Below, piece after piece: positions 1 through 9,743 of a stretch of DNA of 41,412 bases. Location of the stretch: assembly GCA_023250955.1 (NCBI GenBank), contig JAHEZQ010000036.1, positions 1-41,412 of the forward strand, read 5' to 3'. The notes under the pieces are model-generated. The model was not told the DNA's origin. It saw only the letters and a program-made list of their open reading frames with translations, and did no database searches. How positions within the stretch are numbered: position 1 is the first letter of the stretch; each line of letters begins with the position of its first letter. A program made the position numbers and the translations under genes. Source of the stretch: Melioribacter sp. GTDB lineage: Bacteria; Bacteroidota; Ignavibacteria; Ignavibacteriales; Melioribacteraceae.

Positions 1-43
1 TTTGAAAATCACTGGATAGTTATTTGTTAAGTTCTGAAAAAGA

Positions 44-247
44 CTATTTTATTTTCTTAACGTTAGCTGCTCCCGGACCCTTTGGCCCATCGACAATTTC
101 AAACTCTACTTTATCGCCCTCAGCTAGAGTTTTGAATCCATCAGATTGAATTGCTGAATGATGAACAAAAACGTCTGGTCCAGATTCTGGAGTAATAAAA
201 CCAAACCCTTTTTTGTCGTTGAACCATTTTACTGTTCCTTTTGCCAT
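44..247 (-). CDS. csp: Cold-shock domain protein (CspA family)
   Basis: A 67-residue single cold-shock domain, which is the normal length for the family. The RNA-binding motifs are intact: KGFGFI (RNP1, about residues 13-18) and VFVHH (RNP2, about 26-30), with the N-terminal GTVKWFN strand. Such proteins bind single-stranded RNA and DNA in the cytoplasm and loosen secondary structure. The start is ATG with an AAGGAGA Shine-Dalgarno about 8 bases upstream. It follows typA on the same strand, with an 89-base gap that contains a hairpin. Whether it is cold-induced cannot be told from the sequence. Confidence 0.97.
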   Translation of the reverse strand: MAKGTVKWFNDKKGFGFITPESGPDVFVHHSAIQSDGFKTLAEGDKVEFEIVDGPKGPGAANVKKIK

Positions 248-277
248 ACTGTGTTGCTCTCCTTTTGATGATAAAAC

Positions 278-301
278 ATTCTTACGAACTATAGTAAGAA
301 T
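278..301 (-). terminator. AT-rich hairpin between typA and csp
   Basis: ATTCTTAC and GTAAGAAT form a perfect 8-bp stem around an 8-base loop. On the minus strand the stem is followed by GTTTTAT. It lies downstream of the typA stop and 31 bases upstream of the csp start, so it may be a weak typA terminator or a structure in the csp leader. The stem has few G-C pairs, so the terminator call is tentative. Confidence 0.4.
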
Positions 302-336
302 TTGTTACCCTAAAATTAGAGGACTTTTTGATTATA

Positions 337-2145
337 TCAAATAGTCTTTCCAAGATTATATCTTTTTCTGTCATTAGGGTCTAAATGTAACTTTCTTAAA
401 CGGATTGATTTTGGCGTAACTTCAACCATCTCATCTTCGGAAATATATTCCAAAGCTTCCTCTAAAGAGAATTTTATTGCCGGGGTAATTTTAACTGCTT
501 TATCGGAACCTGAAGCGCGCATGTTAGAAAGTTTTTTACCGCGCTGAATATTTACTTCTATATCATTTTCTTTTGTGTGTTCACCGATGATTTGTCCCTT
601 ATAAACAATATCGCCCGGATCAATAAAGAATTTTCCTCTGTCTTGTAGAGAATCAATTGCGTAAGCTGTAGAAGGTCCTTCATCCATCGAAATCAATACA
701 CCGCTTGTAACTTTGTTTATTGCACCCTTAAAATATTCATACTGAAAGAATCTGTGGTGCATTATTCCTTCGCCCGAAGTTGCAGTTAAAACTTTTGTGC
801 GAAGACCAACAATTCCTCTTGTCGGAATATGAAATTCAAGTTTATTCAAATTTCCTTTGTTTTCCATTTTTAATAATTCACCTCTTCGTTGACCAACAAG
901 CTCAATAACTTTTCCGGCCAGCTCTGATGGAACATCAACAACAAGAACTTCGATAGGCTCTGCTTTTTTCCCTTTAATCTCTCTATAAATTACTTTTGGT
1001 TCGCGAATCTGAAGTTCATATCCTTCGCGGCGCATGTTCTCAATTAATATTGAGAGATGTAAGATTCCTCTTCCGGAAACTTTGTAGGAATCGGGTGAGG
1101 ATGTGTCTTGCACTTTGAGAGAAACGTTGTGTTCTAATTCTTTATAAAGTCTGTCTCTTAGCTGACGCGATGTAACGTATTTTCCTTCCTTCCCGTAAAA
1201 AGGGGAATTATTCACTGTGAAGGTCATACTAATCGTTGGTTCATCAATTGAAATAATTTCAAGCGGTTCAGGATTTAGTGCATCACAAATTGTATCTCCA
1301 ATATCTATATCTTCAATTCCAACGATGGCACAAATGTCCCCGCACTGAACTTCATCAACTTCAGTTCTAGTAAGGCCGTCAAAAACAAATATTTGTTTTG
1401 GAACGGTATCGTGAATTGAACCGTCTCTTTTAATAATAGATAATTTTTCTTCACGCTTTAGTATTCCTCTGAAAACTCTGCCGATTCCAATTCTTCCTAC
1501 ATAATCACTATAATCGAGTGTAGTAACTTGAATCTGAGTTGCACCTTCTAATACTAGGGGTGAAGGAAGATCATTAATTATTGAATCTAAAAGAGGGCTG
1601 ATATTTGTGCGCGGATCTTTTAAATCTTTTACTGCCCAGCCTTCTCTTCCGCTTGCATAAATTACGGGAAAATTTAGTTGGTCTTCGTGTGCATCTAAAT
1701 CTATGAACAAATCATAAATTTCATCGAGAACTTCTACCGGACGGTTATCAGTTCTGTCAATTTTATTGATTACGACAATCGGTTTTAAATGAAGCGCTAA
1801 AGCTTTTTCAAGAACAAATCTTGTCTGCGGCATTGGTCCTTCGAATGCATCAACAAGCAGTAATACACCGTCAGCCATTTTCAAAACGCGTTCAACTTCC
1901 CCGCCAAAATCCGCATGCCCCGGAGTATCAATCAAATTAATTTTATAATCTTTGTATGGGATGCTGATATTTTTTGCAAGGATTGTTATTCCGCGTTCAC
2001 GTTCTAAATCGTTGGAATCTAAAAATCTTTCCCGTACTACTTGATTTTTTCTGAAGACGCTGCACTGTTTTAATATTTGATCAACTAAGGTCGTTTTACC
2101 GTGATCTACGTGCGCTATAATAGCTATGTTTCTTATTCCTTTCAC
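337..2145 (-). CDS. typA: Ribosome-associated GTPase TypA/BipA
   Basis: A 602-residue translational GTPase close to the usual family length (about 605-615). G motifs are visible in order: AHVDHGKTT (G1, residues 11-19), RGITI (G2), DTPGHADFG (G3) and NKIDR (G4). The elongation-factor-like domains follow, then the BipA-specific C-terminal part beginning near [10 protein letters not shown]. The protein binds the 70S ribosome and is linked in other bacteria to stress response and 50S assembly. The start is GTG, preceded by a GGAG Shine-Dalgarno about 7 bases away. A 15-base sequence just downstream of the gene recurs in inverted orientation upstream of it (see findings). Confidence 0.97.
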   Translation of the reverse strand: MKGIRNIAIIAHVDHGKTTLVDQILKQCSVFRKNQVVRERFLDSNDLERERGITILAKNISIPYKDYKINLIDTPGHADFGGEVERVLKMADGVLLLVDAFEGPMPQTRFVLEKALALHLKPIVVINKIDRTDNRPVEVLDEIYDLFIDLDAHEDQLNFPVIYASGREGWAVKDLKDPRTNISPLLDSIINDLPSPLVLEGATQIQVTTLDYSDYVGRIGIGRVFRGILKREEKLSIIKRDGSIHDTVPKQIFVFDGLTRTEVDEVQCGDICAIVGIEDIDIGDTICDALNPEPLEIISIDEPTISMTFTVNNSPFYGKEGKYVTSRQLRDRLYKELEHNVSLKVQDTSSPDSYKVSGRGILHLSILIENMRREGYELQIREPKVIYREIKGKKAEPIEVLVVDVPSELAGKVIELVGQRRGELLKMENKGNLNKLEFHIPTRGIVGLRTKVLTATSGEGIMHHRFFQYEYFKGAINKVTSGVLISMDEGPSTAYAIDSLQDRGKFFIDPGDIVYKGQIIGEHTKENDIEVNIQRGKKLSNMRASGSDKAVKITPAIKFSLEEALEYISEDEMVEVTPKSIRLRKLHLDPNDRKRYNLGKTI

Positions 2146-2216
2146 TACTTCTCCAATTGTTGAATATGATAATTGACTTCGATATGTTTTTAAACTTACG
2201 CATGATGAATGGTCAA

Positions 2217-2256
2217 CAAAAAAGGACTTACAATTGTCTAAAATGTAAGTCCTCTA
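2217..2256 (-). terminator. Rho-independent terminator of the alpha-galactosidase gene
   Basis: On the minus strand a perfect 10-bp stem (AGGACTTACA / TGTAAGTCCT, arms 2244-2253 and 2223-2232) with an 11-base loop runs directly into a T6 tract. It lies about 100 bases downstream of the alpha-galactosidase stop and upstream of typA, so it separates the two transcription units. Confidence 0.75.
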
Positions 2257-2351
2257 ATTTTCTACAAATCTTACAATGTTAAAAACTATCTATTGTAAAT
2301 ATAACATAAAACCTTATAAGATATAACTCAATATCAGAGTAAAAGGTTCAT

Positions 2352-4628
2352 CTAAAATATTTTAATCAATACAACCCCGTGTGATGGTACTACAATTTCA
2401 AATTTTTCTTTGAATGAACCCAGATCATTCTGTCTCCATAAATCTCTAATCTTTGCGTTTGTTTTAATTCCGATATCTGAAAAAATCAGCGAATATTTTT
2501 GCGATTCACTTCCAAGATTAAAAATTCCAACCGCTTTGTTTCCGTCACTTAAATCTTTGACCCAAACCTGAATATTATCTTTTTTAATTTTTGGTGTTGC
2601 CTGTTTACCTAACGGGTCTTGATCTAATGCCAACACTTCATCATTTGTTAATAAGTTCAATGTAAAATCGTCCAATCTTGTTAGATCGCAGCCAATTAGA
2701 AGCGGGGCAGAGAGTAAACTCCATAAACTTATGTGTGTATATTGTTCATCAGGAGTTAATTTTGTTGGATGAAGACTTGGCCCCCAGCCAACCCATCCGA
2801 CAACTAGCATATCAGGGTCGTTCCAATTACCGGGTTTAGCATATTTAGCATTTTCAATTTGACTGAAACCAATCTCACTTAAACTTTGCCATGTGTCGTT
2901 AATATCGCCGGTTGTGCGCCACAAATTACCGCCAACACTTCCGCCCCACTCCCAAACATTGCTCATTCCATATTGACATAAGCTATAAACAATATCGCGA
3001 TCAATTTTCTTAAGTGCATCTTGCATAACAGTGTACGGTTTTATTCTTTCAACTCGTGAAGTATCTTTAGCAATTTTATCATACGAACACCAATCGTATT
3101 TCAAGTAATCAATTCCCCATAAAGCAAAAGATTTTGCGTCTAGAAGTTCATGCTGATAACTTGCTGTGTATCCGCCACAAGTGAGTGGTCCGGGCGAACT
3201 GTAAATTCCAAATTTCAAACCGAGTGCATGAATACTATCACCAAGTGCTTTCATGTTTGGAAATTTTGAGTTGCATAGAATATTTCCGTTTGCATCACGT
3301 TTTGGATCCGGCGAATTGCCGACAATTTCCCAACCGTCATCAATGTTTATGTATGTCCATCCATGATTCATTAATCCTTTTTCTTTGTAAACTTTAGCGG
3401 AAGCTAAAACCTTTTCTTGATCAACAGTTAATCCCCAAACATTCCAGCTATTCCAACCCATTGGAGGAGTGAGAGAAATTTGATCCCCGATAAATATTTT
3501 TAGTTCACGTTTTGCAGTTCCAAATTTATTTTTTGCAACAAGTGTTACCTTAAATTCACCTTTAGTTGAGACACTTCCAATTATTATACCGGTTTTCTTA
3601 TCAATAGATAATCCGGAAGGAAGACCGACAGCATCAAATGTCATCGGCCGAGAACCGGTAGCTGCAATTGTGAATAGGAATGGTTTGTTCGGTCTTTGTC
3701 CGTAAACTTTTGCACCGTTAATCTTTGCTTTTTGAAATGGTGCCGGAGTTAATATGTATGGAGTTTCTTCTTTAAAGGTAACCTGTTCTTTATTATGTGC
3801 GAATTCAAAAATATAATTAACATAGCTTGATTGATCTTGATTTGTCAAACTAAAACTAAAATTTCTTGTAGATAAAGGTTTAAGATGAAGCTCTTCTGCT
3901 TTTTCATAAATGATTTTTTTATTGAGTTTATTTTCAGCTTTGATAATAAATTTTCCATTGATCGTAAGTTGATCAGAGGTGTTTTTTATTGTGAAAGATT
4001 TTGAAGCCGTTTTATTTTTGAAAAGAAAAGGAACTTGTCCGTAATCGAGTGTTAAATACTCGCTGATATGAACCATGCTTATTGCAGCGTTGCCGGTGTA
4101 AATTCCTCCTTGCCCACCTTGATCAAAAACACGAACTGCAATTACATTTTCTTTATCCCACAAAATTCTTGGATCATCGACCGATAAAGTATACCGGCGG
4201 TTGTAATCCCAGAGTATAGTTGGTGCGTTAAGAAAACTTGTATCAATTACTGTGTTTGCGCTTGCATTTTTACCATTGATACCGAAAATGTTTCCATTGA
4301 TAAATGATTGATCGAAATTATTAATCTTACCAAGAAATATTTTCAAACTGTCTTTTAGAAATGAATTATTTTTTAATGAAGATGGAATAAAAATTTTGAT
4401 TCTAAACCAAGCATACCCGTCGAGCGGATCGTAACCTTGCTGTTCCCAAATTTTATCTACTTGTATGCCTTTCCATTGAGAATCATCAAATCCTGGTTTT
4501 GCATAATCTAAATTATCTCCGACCTTAAATTTCCATCCGTCCTTTAGTTGAATTGTTTGTTCTGACTGGGCCGACAAGAAGTTGAAAGAGAAGAGGACAG
4601 TAATAAAAAATAAAAAAAGCTTTTTCAT
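2352..4628 (-). CDS. Secreted alpha-galactosidase, GH27, with accessory domains
   Basis: A 758-residue exported glycosidase predicted to release terminal alpha-galactosyl residues. A signal peptide ends near residue 20 (FLSAQ). Residues about 25-190 look like a galactose-binding-like beta-sandwich, as found at the N terminus of many glycoside hydrolases. About 300-385 resemble the He_PIG-associated (NEW1) segment (INGAKVYGQRP) plus a putative Ig domain (LPSGLSIDKKTG). The GH27 barrel begins at LTPPMGWNSW (about 387). YLKYDWC (about 508-514) holds the expected Asp nucleophile, RTTGDINDTW the expected acid/base Asp, and WNDPDM a conserved site; the family sequence DQDPLGKQ is near the C-terminal end. 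It is a single gene with its own terminator, divergent from the peptidase pair. Exact substrate is unknown. Confidence 0.93.
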   Translation of the reverse strand: MKKLFLFFITVLFSFNFLSAQSEQTIQLKDGWKFKVGDNLDYAKPGFDDSQWKGIQVDKIWEQQGYDPLDGYAWFRIKIFIPSSLKNNSFLKDSLKIFLGKINNFDQSFINGNIFGINGKNASANTVIDTSFLNAPTILWDYNRRYTLSVDDPRILWDKENVIAVRVFDQGGQGGIYTGNAAISMVHISEYLTLDYGQVPFLFKNKTASKSFTIKNTSDQLTINGKFIIKAENKLNKKIIYEKAEELHLKPLSTRNFSFSLTNQDQSSYVNYIFEFAHNKEQVTFKEETPYILTPAPFQKAKINGAKVYGQRPNKPFLFTIAATGSRPMTFDAVGLPSGLSIDKKTGIIIGSVSTKGEFKVTLVAKNKFGTAKRELKIFIGDQISLTPPMGWNSWNVWGLTVDQEKVLASAKVYKEKGLMNHGWTYINIDDGWEIVGNSPDPKRDANGNILCNSKFPNMKALGDSIHALGLKFGIYSSPGPLTCGGYTASYQHELLDAKSFALWGIDYLKYDWCSYDKIAKDTSRVERIKPYTVMQDALKKIDRDIVYSLCQYGMSNVWEWGGSVGGNLWRTTGDINDTWQSLSEIGFSQIENAKYAKPGNWNDPDMLVVGWVGWGPSLHPTKLTPDEQYTHISLWSLLSAPLLIGCDLTRLDDFTLNLLTNDEVLALDQDPLGKQATPKIKKDNIQVWVKDLSDGNKAVGIFNLGSESQKYSLIFSDIGIKTNAKIRDLWRQNDLGSFKEKFEIVVPSHGVVLIKIF

Positions 4629-4750
4629 TTTATCACCTTGTGAAATGATTTCTAATGTTCAAAATAAAGGATTTATAAAACGGCTCAAAGGTTTTTTCTT
4701 CATTGGCCAGAAACATTTTGTCTTTTCTACAAAATAAAATCACCGTATTT

Positions 4751-4764
4751 TGTAATTAATTACA
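4751..4764. promoter_or_regulatory. 14-bp perfect palindrome between divergent genes
   Basis: TGTAATTAATTACA is a perfect palindrome 30 bases upstream of the M28 peptidase start and about 120 bases upstream of the alpha-galactosidase start. Its position in the divergent spacer fits an operator for a dimeric regulator. A palindrome made mostly of A and T can also arise by chance, so this is a candidate only. Confidence 0.3.
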
Positions 4765-4794
4765 TAGAGATGTTCATAATTTTATGGAGAGGTA

Positions 4795-6159
4795 ATGAAA
4801 TATTTTAAGACACTCTTTCTTCCGGTTGTATTTCTACTAGGAATCCATTCAATAATTTGCGGGCAAATCACGCAACAATACCGAGATGTGAAAATTTCAG
4901 AAATGATAAAAGAAATTTCTTCTGCAAATCTTGAAAGCAACGTTCGTAAAATGGTTAGCTTCAGTACACGCCACACGTTTAGCACACGAACTGAAAAAGA
5001 AAAAGGAATTGGTACGGCATGTAATTGGATAAAAAGTGAGTTCGAGAAGTATTTAAAAGATTCTGAAGGAAGATTGGAAGTAAAACTTGATTCAATTTAT
5101 TTGGAACCCGATACAAGAAGAATCACTAGAAAAGTTTTATTAACAAATGTTGTTGCAACTCTAAAGGGCACTGATCCAGGTGATAAAAGGATTTTTATTG
5201 TTGGGGGTCATCTCGATTCACGTAACAGCGAAGCAAATGATTCTGTCGGAACCGCTCCCGGTGCAAATGATGATGCTTCCGGAGTTTCTGCAGTTTTAGA
5301 ACTTGCACGAGTGATGAGCAAAAGAAATTTTCCGGCGACGATTATTTTTGTTGCATTCTCCGGCGAAGAACAAGGATTGAACGGTTCAACTTTTCTTGCA
5401 AAAAAAGCAAAGGAACAAAACTGGAATGTTGTAGCAATGTTAAATAATGATATGATCGGTAATACTTTTTCAAATGAAACATTGTTGAAAGATAATATGC
5501 AAGTCCGTGTGTTCAGTGAAGCAATTCCATCTTCGGAAACAGATGCTCAGAAAAATATTCGTCAATCTACAAATGCAGAAAATGACAGCCCTTCTCGACA
5601 ACTTGCGCGTTATATAAAAGAAATTGGTGAACTATATGTTGATCAACTTGAAGTGAAATTAATTTACAGAAATGACAGGGTCTTACGAGGTGGTGATCAT
5701 ACACCGTTTAACCGTCAAGGATTTACTGCAGTCCGTTTCTGTGAGATGAATGAGAATTACAATTACCAGCATCAGAATGTTAGAGAGGAAAACGGAATTA
5801 AGTATGGCGACCTACCTGAGAATATTGATTTCGAATACACACGTAAAATTGTGTCTGTTAATGCATCAGTGCTTTCAAATCTTGCACTTGCACCGGGTGC
5901 ACCACAAAATGTTGGAGTTGTTATTAGCGGACTTACAAATTCAACAACATTAAAATGGAATATACCGCAAGGAAAAATTCCCAAAGGATATTTCATCTTG
6001 ATGCGAGAGACTTATAAACCTTTGTGGGAGAGAATTTTTTTTACTGATAAAACTGAAATAACTTTACCTTACTCAAAAGACAATTATTTCTTTGCTGTTC
6101 AATCTGTTGATGAAGAAGGACATAAGAGTTTACCTGTTTGGCCCGTGCCGGTTAGATGA
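4795..6159 (+). CDS. Secreted M28 family zinc aminopeptidase with C-terminal fibronectin-like domain
   Basis: A 454-residue exported peptidase. The signal peptide ends around residue 24; a Cys at 22 makes a lipoprotein possible but the lipobox is poor. The M28 zinc and catalytic residues are all visible: GGHLDSR (His139, Asp141), PGANDDASG (Asp159/160), SGEEQG (Glu191/192), NNDMIGN (Asp219) and GGDHTPFN (His302), giving a two-zinc site for removing N-terminal residues from peptides. Residues from about 365, starting at PGAPQNVGV, look like a fibronectin type III domain. GGAGAGG lies 2 bases before the ATG. The S9B peptidase gene follows 28 bases after the stop, so the two are probably co-transcribed to digest peptides in the periplasm or outside the cell. 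Confidence 0.93.
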   Translation: MKYFKTLFLPVVFLLGIHSIICGQITQQYRDVKISEMIKEISSANLESNVRKMVSFSTRHTFSTRTEKEKGIGTACNWIKSEFEKYLKDSEGRLEVKLDSIYLEPDTRRITRKVLLTNVVATLKGTDPGDKRIFIVGGHLDSRNSEANDSVGTAPGANDDASGVSAVLELARVMSKRNFPATIIFVAFSGEEQGLNGSTFLAKKAKEQNWNVVAMLNNDMIGNTFSNETLLKDNMQVRVFSEAIPSSETDAQKNIRQSTNAENDSPSRQLARYIKEIGELYVDQLEVKLIYRNDRVLRGGDHTPFNRQGFTAVRFCEMNENYNYQHQNVREENGIKYGDLPENIDFEYTRKIVSVNASVLSNLALAPGAPQNVGVVISGLTNSTTLKWNIPQGKIPKGYFILMRETYKPLWERIFFTDKTEITLPYSKDNYFFAVQSVDEEGHKSLPVWPVPVR

Positions 6160-6187
6160 TGATTTAAAAAATAAACGGAGTTCAATC

Positions 6188-8407
6188 ATGTTACAAATTC
6201 ACAGAAGATTATTAAGTGCATTTATACTGTTATTAATATTTTCTTTACTTGTATCAGCACAAAAAAAGAAAAAACTTTCTATTGAGTGGAGATTTACTCC
6301 GGAAGCACAATCAATAACGCAATTGCCAAATCTTCAGTGGCTTGGAAACGGTAATGCAATGATGTATGATTCGCGTAAACCGGCCGATCAAAGAACAATC
6401 GAACTGTTCGATCTATCAACTGCAACTACAAAACCTGCACTTGATATGAAAAAAGCTTTAGAGAGCTTAAAAAATATTCTTCACGAAAAAACTCCCACAA
6501 TATTAATGCAACCAAATTCATACGATAAAAACGGTGAAAATGCTCTTTATCTTTTCGGCGGCGATATTTTTCTGCTCAATCTGAAAAACGCTTCATTCGA
6601 GCAAGTTACTAATACGAAAGAAGATGAGAAGAATTTTAGTTTTTCTCCTAACGGACAACTGATTGCTTATGTAAGAACAAACAACATTTTTGTTTATGAT
6701 TTAAAAACCAAAACAGAAAAAGCAATTACAACCGATGGTACAGAGACTTTACTCAACGGAACTTTGAACTGGGTCTATTGGGAAGAAGTTTTCGGACGGA
6801 GAGATGTTGCTTACTGGTGGTCGAACGATTCCAAAGCAATCGCTTATTTGCAAACGGATGAATCGCAGGTAAGTGTGATGTATTATTCAGATTTCAAACC
6901 GGCTGTGCCGAATGTGATAAAGCAAAGATATCCTAAAACCGGCGGAACAAATCCGGTTGCGAAAGTCGGTGTTGCTGAGATTGAAAATGTAAAAACAACC
7001 TGGCTCGATTTCTCAAACAATCCTTACGAATATATTATACGTGTTAATTGGCTGCCCGGCAGCAATCAAGTTTCTGTTGAGACAATGAACAGAATGCAGG
7101 ATGAACTCGATTTATTTTTTGCAGACCGCACAAACGGAAAAGTGAAACTAATATTGAAAGAAACAGACCCATGCTGGGTAAATGTTTCGGATGATCTTTA
7201 TTTCATTAAAGACGGAAAAGAATTTTTTTGGGTTTCCGAACGAAGCGGCTATGCACACATTTACAGGTTTTCAAATGAAGGTAAGTTGATTAATCAAGTT
7301 ACAAAAGGCGATTGGGCAGTTGTTGCAAGCGGCGGTTCGGCTTTTTGGGTGCGGAAATCAATAAGCACAATAGATGAAAAGAATGAAATTATTTATTTCA
7401 CTGCGCAGGAAAAATCTGCAACCGAAAAATATCTTTACAGCATTAAGTTTGACGGAACAGGAATGAAGAGAATTTCCAAAGAAGAAGGAACTCACGCAAT
7501 CAATTTTAGTCCTGATGCTAAATATTATTTAGATACTTACTCGAACATCAAAACTCCGCCGGTTTTATCTCTTTACAAAAGCGACGAAAAACTTGTGAAG
7601 CAGATTGGAAGTTATGACGCAGGTAAATTAGCGGCTCTTGATTTGCAAAGACCGGATCAATTTACAGTTCCGGCACGCGACGGTTTTCCACTTCCGGCGG
7701 AAATTATGAAACCGAAAGATTTTGATCCCAATAAAAAATATCCGTTAATTATTTACGTTTACGGTGGACCATCAGCACCTCAAGTTTTGAACAAATGGCG
7801 CGGCTCGATTTATTACGATCAAGTTTTGCTTGATAACGGATTCTTAGTTGCATTGATTGATCCGCGGATCTCAGCAGCTATAAGTAAAAAATTAGAGAAT
7901 CTAATTGACAAAAATTTTGGCGGAGAAGTTGAGCTGAACGATTTAGTTGATGGTGTTAGGTGGTTCAAGAAACAATCATATATTGATTCATCGCGAGTTG
8001 GGGTTTGGGGATGGAGCGGCGGCGGAACATTTACTTTGAATGCAATGACTCACTCGCAAGAGTTTAAAGCGGGTATTGCTGTTGCCGCAGTTACGGATTG
8101 GCATTTTTACGATTCAAAATTTGCTGAATCGGTTATGAAAACTCCGGATGTTAATCCTGCTGGATATGATAAAACTTCATTAGTTAAGAGCGCAAAAAAC
8201 CTACATGGCAGATTGATGATCGTTCACGGTACTTATGACGATAATGTTCACATCCAAAATGCATATGCTTTTATTGATGAGTTAATAAAGGCGAATATCA
8301 TGTTCGATCTTATGATCTACCCAATGAGACAGCATGGAATTTCCGACCGCCCTGCGCAAATTCATCTTTATAATAAAATGCTGGAGTTCTGGAAGAAAAA
8401 TTTGTAA
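6188..8407 (+). CDS. Prolyl oligopeptidase family S9B (dipeptidyl peptidase IV-like)
   Basis: A 739-residue exported serine peptidase. The frame is open from 6092, inside the preceding gene, but the ATG at 6188 follows a CGGAG Shine-Dalgarno and starts a clear signal peptide ending at LLVSAQ. The N-terminal beta-propeller carries WVYWEEVFGR (Glu199/Glu200), the double Glu that holds the free amino terminus of substrates in DPP IV. The catalytic triad is readable: Ser610 in GWSGGG, Asp684 in GTYDDN and His716 in RQHGIS. GWSGGG differs from the common GWSYGG, and LIDPRISAAISKKLE replaces the usual RG-rich loop; both fit a recognisable DPP IV subgroup and not decay. It probably acts after the upstream M28 enzyme. 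Confidence 0.93.
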   Translation: MLQIHRRLLSAFILLLIFSLLVSAQKKKKLSIEWRFTPEAQSITQLPNLQWLGNGNAMMYDSRKPADQRTIELFDLSTATTKPALDMKKALESLKNILHEKTPTILMQPNSYDKNGENALYLFGGDIFLLNLKNASFEQVTNTKEDEKNFSFSPNGQLIAYVRTNNIFVYDLKTKTEKAITTDGTETLLNGTLNWVYWEEVFGRRDVAYWWSNDSKAIAYLQTDESQVSVMYYSDFKPAVPNVIKQRYPKTGGTNPVAKVGVAEIENVKTTWLDFSNNPYEYIIRVNWLPGSNQVSVETMNRMQDELDLFFADRTNGKVKLILKETDPCWVNVSDDLYFIKDGKEFFWVSERSGYAHIYRFSNEGKLINQVTKGDWAVVASGGSAFWVRKSISTIDEKNEIIYFTAQEKSATEKYLYSIKFDGTGMKRISKEEGTHAINFSPDAKYYLDTYSNIKTPPVLSLYKSDEKLVKQIGSYDAGKLAALDLQRPDQFTVPARDGFPLPAEIMKPKDFDPNKKYPLIIYVYGGPSAPQVLNKWRGSIYYDQVLLDNGFLVALIDPRISAAISKKLENLIDKNFGGEVELNDLVDGVRWFKKQSYIDSSRVGVWGWSGGGTFTLNAMTHSQEFKAGIAVAAVTDWHFYDSKFAESVMKTPDVNPAGYDKTSLVKSAKNLHGRLMIVHGTYDDNVHIQNAYAFIDELIKANIMFDLMIYPMRQHGISDRPAQIHLYNKMLEFWKKNL

Positions 8408-8419
8408 AAAATTTAGACA

Positions 8420-8507
8420 GTCATTCTGAATCCCGATGTAATCGGGAGGAAGAATCTCAAATTAATTATTTTAAGATTCTTCAGTCGCTTCGCTCCTTCA
8501 GAATGAC
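8420..8507. repeat. Nested inverted repeat between convergent genes (REP/MITE-like)
   Basis: The outer arms GTCATTCTGAA (8420-8430) and TTCAGAATGAC (8497-8507) are perfect 11-base inverted repeats. Inside are a second pair, GAAGAATCT (8449-8457) with AGATTCTTC (8474-8482), and a small hairpin TCCCGAT-GTA-ATCGGGA (8431-8447). It fills the gap between the convergent S9B peptidase and msrA genes. Similar TCATTCTGAA-bounded palindromes are, from general knowledge, dispersed in many Bacteroidota-type genomes; this is the only copy seen in the window. It could also act as a two-way terminator. Confidence 0.7.
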
Positions 8508-8522
8508 AACTTAGTTGACAAT

Positions 8523-9200
8523 TTATTTTGATTCTGATTTTAATTTATCTGCAAAAACCTTTTTGAATTTCTCGATCTTTGGTGTAATTACAAAACTGCA
8601 ATATGGTTTGTTGCCATTTTGGTTGTAGTAATTCTGATGATAGTCTTCCGCCTTGTAAAATGTTTTGAACGGACTAATCTCAGTAACAATCGGATCACTC
8701 CAAATCTTAGCAGTTTCTAATTCGTTTTTATATTTCACTGCAAGTTGTTTCTGTTCATCATTGTGATAAAAAATTACTGAACGGTACTGCGTTCCGGCGT
8801 CTGCACCTTGGCGGTTTAGTGTTGTTGGATCATGAGTTTTCCAGAAGACTTCCAAAAGTTCTTTATAAGAAATTATTTTTGGATCGAAAGTTATTTGTGT
8901 GCATTCTGCGTGTCCCGTTTTTCCTGTGCAGACAGCTTCGTAAGAAGGATTTGGAACAGAACCTCCGCTGTAACCGCTTTCAACTTTTACAACTCCTTTT
9001 AATCTTTGAAATACTGCTTCAGTGCACCAGAAACATCCCGCACCAAAAGTTGCAACTTGATATTTATTTTGTTTGTTCATCTTCTCCTCAATTTTTGATT
9101 GAGCATTAACATCTGCTGTTGATAAATTATTTTTTGTGTTGGAATTACATCCGATAAACAATAGAAATGTTAGTAAATATATTTTAGAAAATGTTCTCAT
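8523..9200 (-). CDS. msrA: Peptide methionine sulfoxide reductase MsrA, lipoprotein
   Basis: A 225-residue protein with a lipoprotein signal (lipobox LFIGC, Cys18) followed by a linker and a full MsrA domain. The active-site motif GCFWC starts at residue 55 with catalytic Cys56, followed by the conserved EAVF. GYSGG and [12 protein letters not shown] are further family blocks, and DYHQNYY is near the C-terminal end. It reduces the S-form of methionine sulfoxide in proteins, here predicted at the cell envelope and not in the cytosol. No MsrB domain is fused. The ATG follows AGGAA. It is transcribed alone, convergent with the S9B peptidase. Confidence 0.95.
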   Translation of the reverse strand: MRTFSKIYLLTFLLFIGCNSNTKNNLSTADVNAQSKIEEKMNKQNKYQVATFGAGCFWCTEAVFQRLKGVVKVESGYSGGSVPNPSYEAVCTGKTGHAECTQITFDPKIISYKELLEVFWKTHDPTTLNRQGADAGTQYRSVIFYHNDEQKQLAVKYKNELETAKIWSDPIVTEISPFKTFYKAEDYHQNYYNQNGNKPYCSFVITPKIEKFKKVFADKLKSESK

Positions 9201-9359
9201 AATAGTTCCTTATTAAGCCAGTTAGTTTTACTTGAGTTATAACAAAAAATATTTAACAATAATTCAACTTTTTTAGAAAGATTTTTTTAATTTACAACCG
9301 TTCTAGCTGCTATACTCAATGATATAGACGAACAAAACAGACTTTCCTTACGGGGAAAC

Positions 9360-9470
9360 ATGAAAAGATTGATACAAAATATTTGTGTATATGGACAAGT
9401 TTCAGAAGGTTTTGAGGAGCTACTTTTCCTCCAAATGGATGGTCAGTTTAACATGATGTCGGATCTATAG
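9360..9470 (+). CDS. Possible small protein, 36 residues, unknown
   Basis: A short frame beginning MKRLIQNICVYG and ending MMSDL, with the purine-rich CGGGGAAAC just before the ATG. It has no transmembrane segment and no family I recognise. It is the most plausible coding frame in an otherwise empty spacer, but a frame of this length is expected by chance, so it is listed only as a candidate. Confidence 0.12.
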   Translation: MKRLIQNICVYGQVSEGFEELLFLQMDGQFNMMSDL

Positions 9471-9735
9471 ATTGGTCCCTATTTCCTAATCCATTTTAGA
9501 AGCTGGAAATTATATTGAAGTAAAAAAACTTATCCTAGTTAAATAAAAGCCAAACCTTTCAAGCTCATCTTGAATTAATACGATATTTTCTTTTTAGAGG
9601 TGCTCGAAGACGTTTCATTGTATTATGTAAGACGACATGTAAGCCCTCTCTACATTTATTCAAAAAAAATTGTTAAAAAAAGTTAAATGATGGAAACAAT
9701 AATCATTTAATGACATCTAAATTAAACCAAATAGA

Positions 9736-9743
9736 TAATTTTG
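9736..9743 (+). promoter_or_regulatory. Candidate -7 box of the TonB-type receptor gene
   Basis: TAATTTTG matches the Bacteroidota -7 consensus TAnnTTTG and lies 48 bases before the chosen start. I see no good TTTG at the -33 position, so only half of the promoter is supported. Confidence 0.3.

Noticed and set aside
6092-6187. In-frame N-terminal extension of the S9B peptidase into the end of the M28 gene
   Set aside because: It would hide the signal peptide; the ATG at 6188 has a Shine-Dalgarno and starts a clear signal sequence.
7850-8020. Possible loss of activity in the S9B peptidase because of GWSGGG and the missing RG-rich loop
   Set aside because: Ser610, Asp684, His716 and the double Glu are all present, and the variant residues fit a consistent subgroup.
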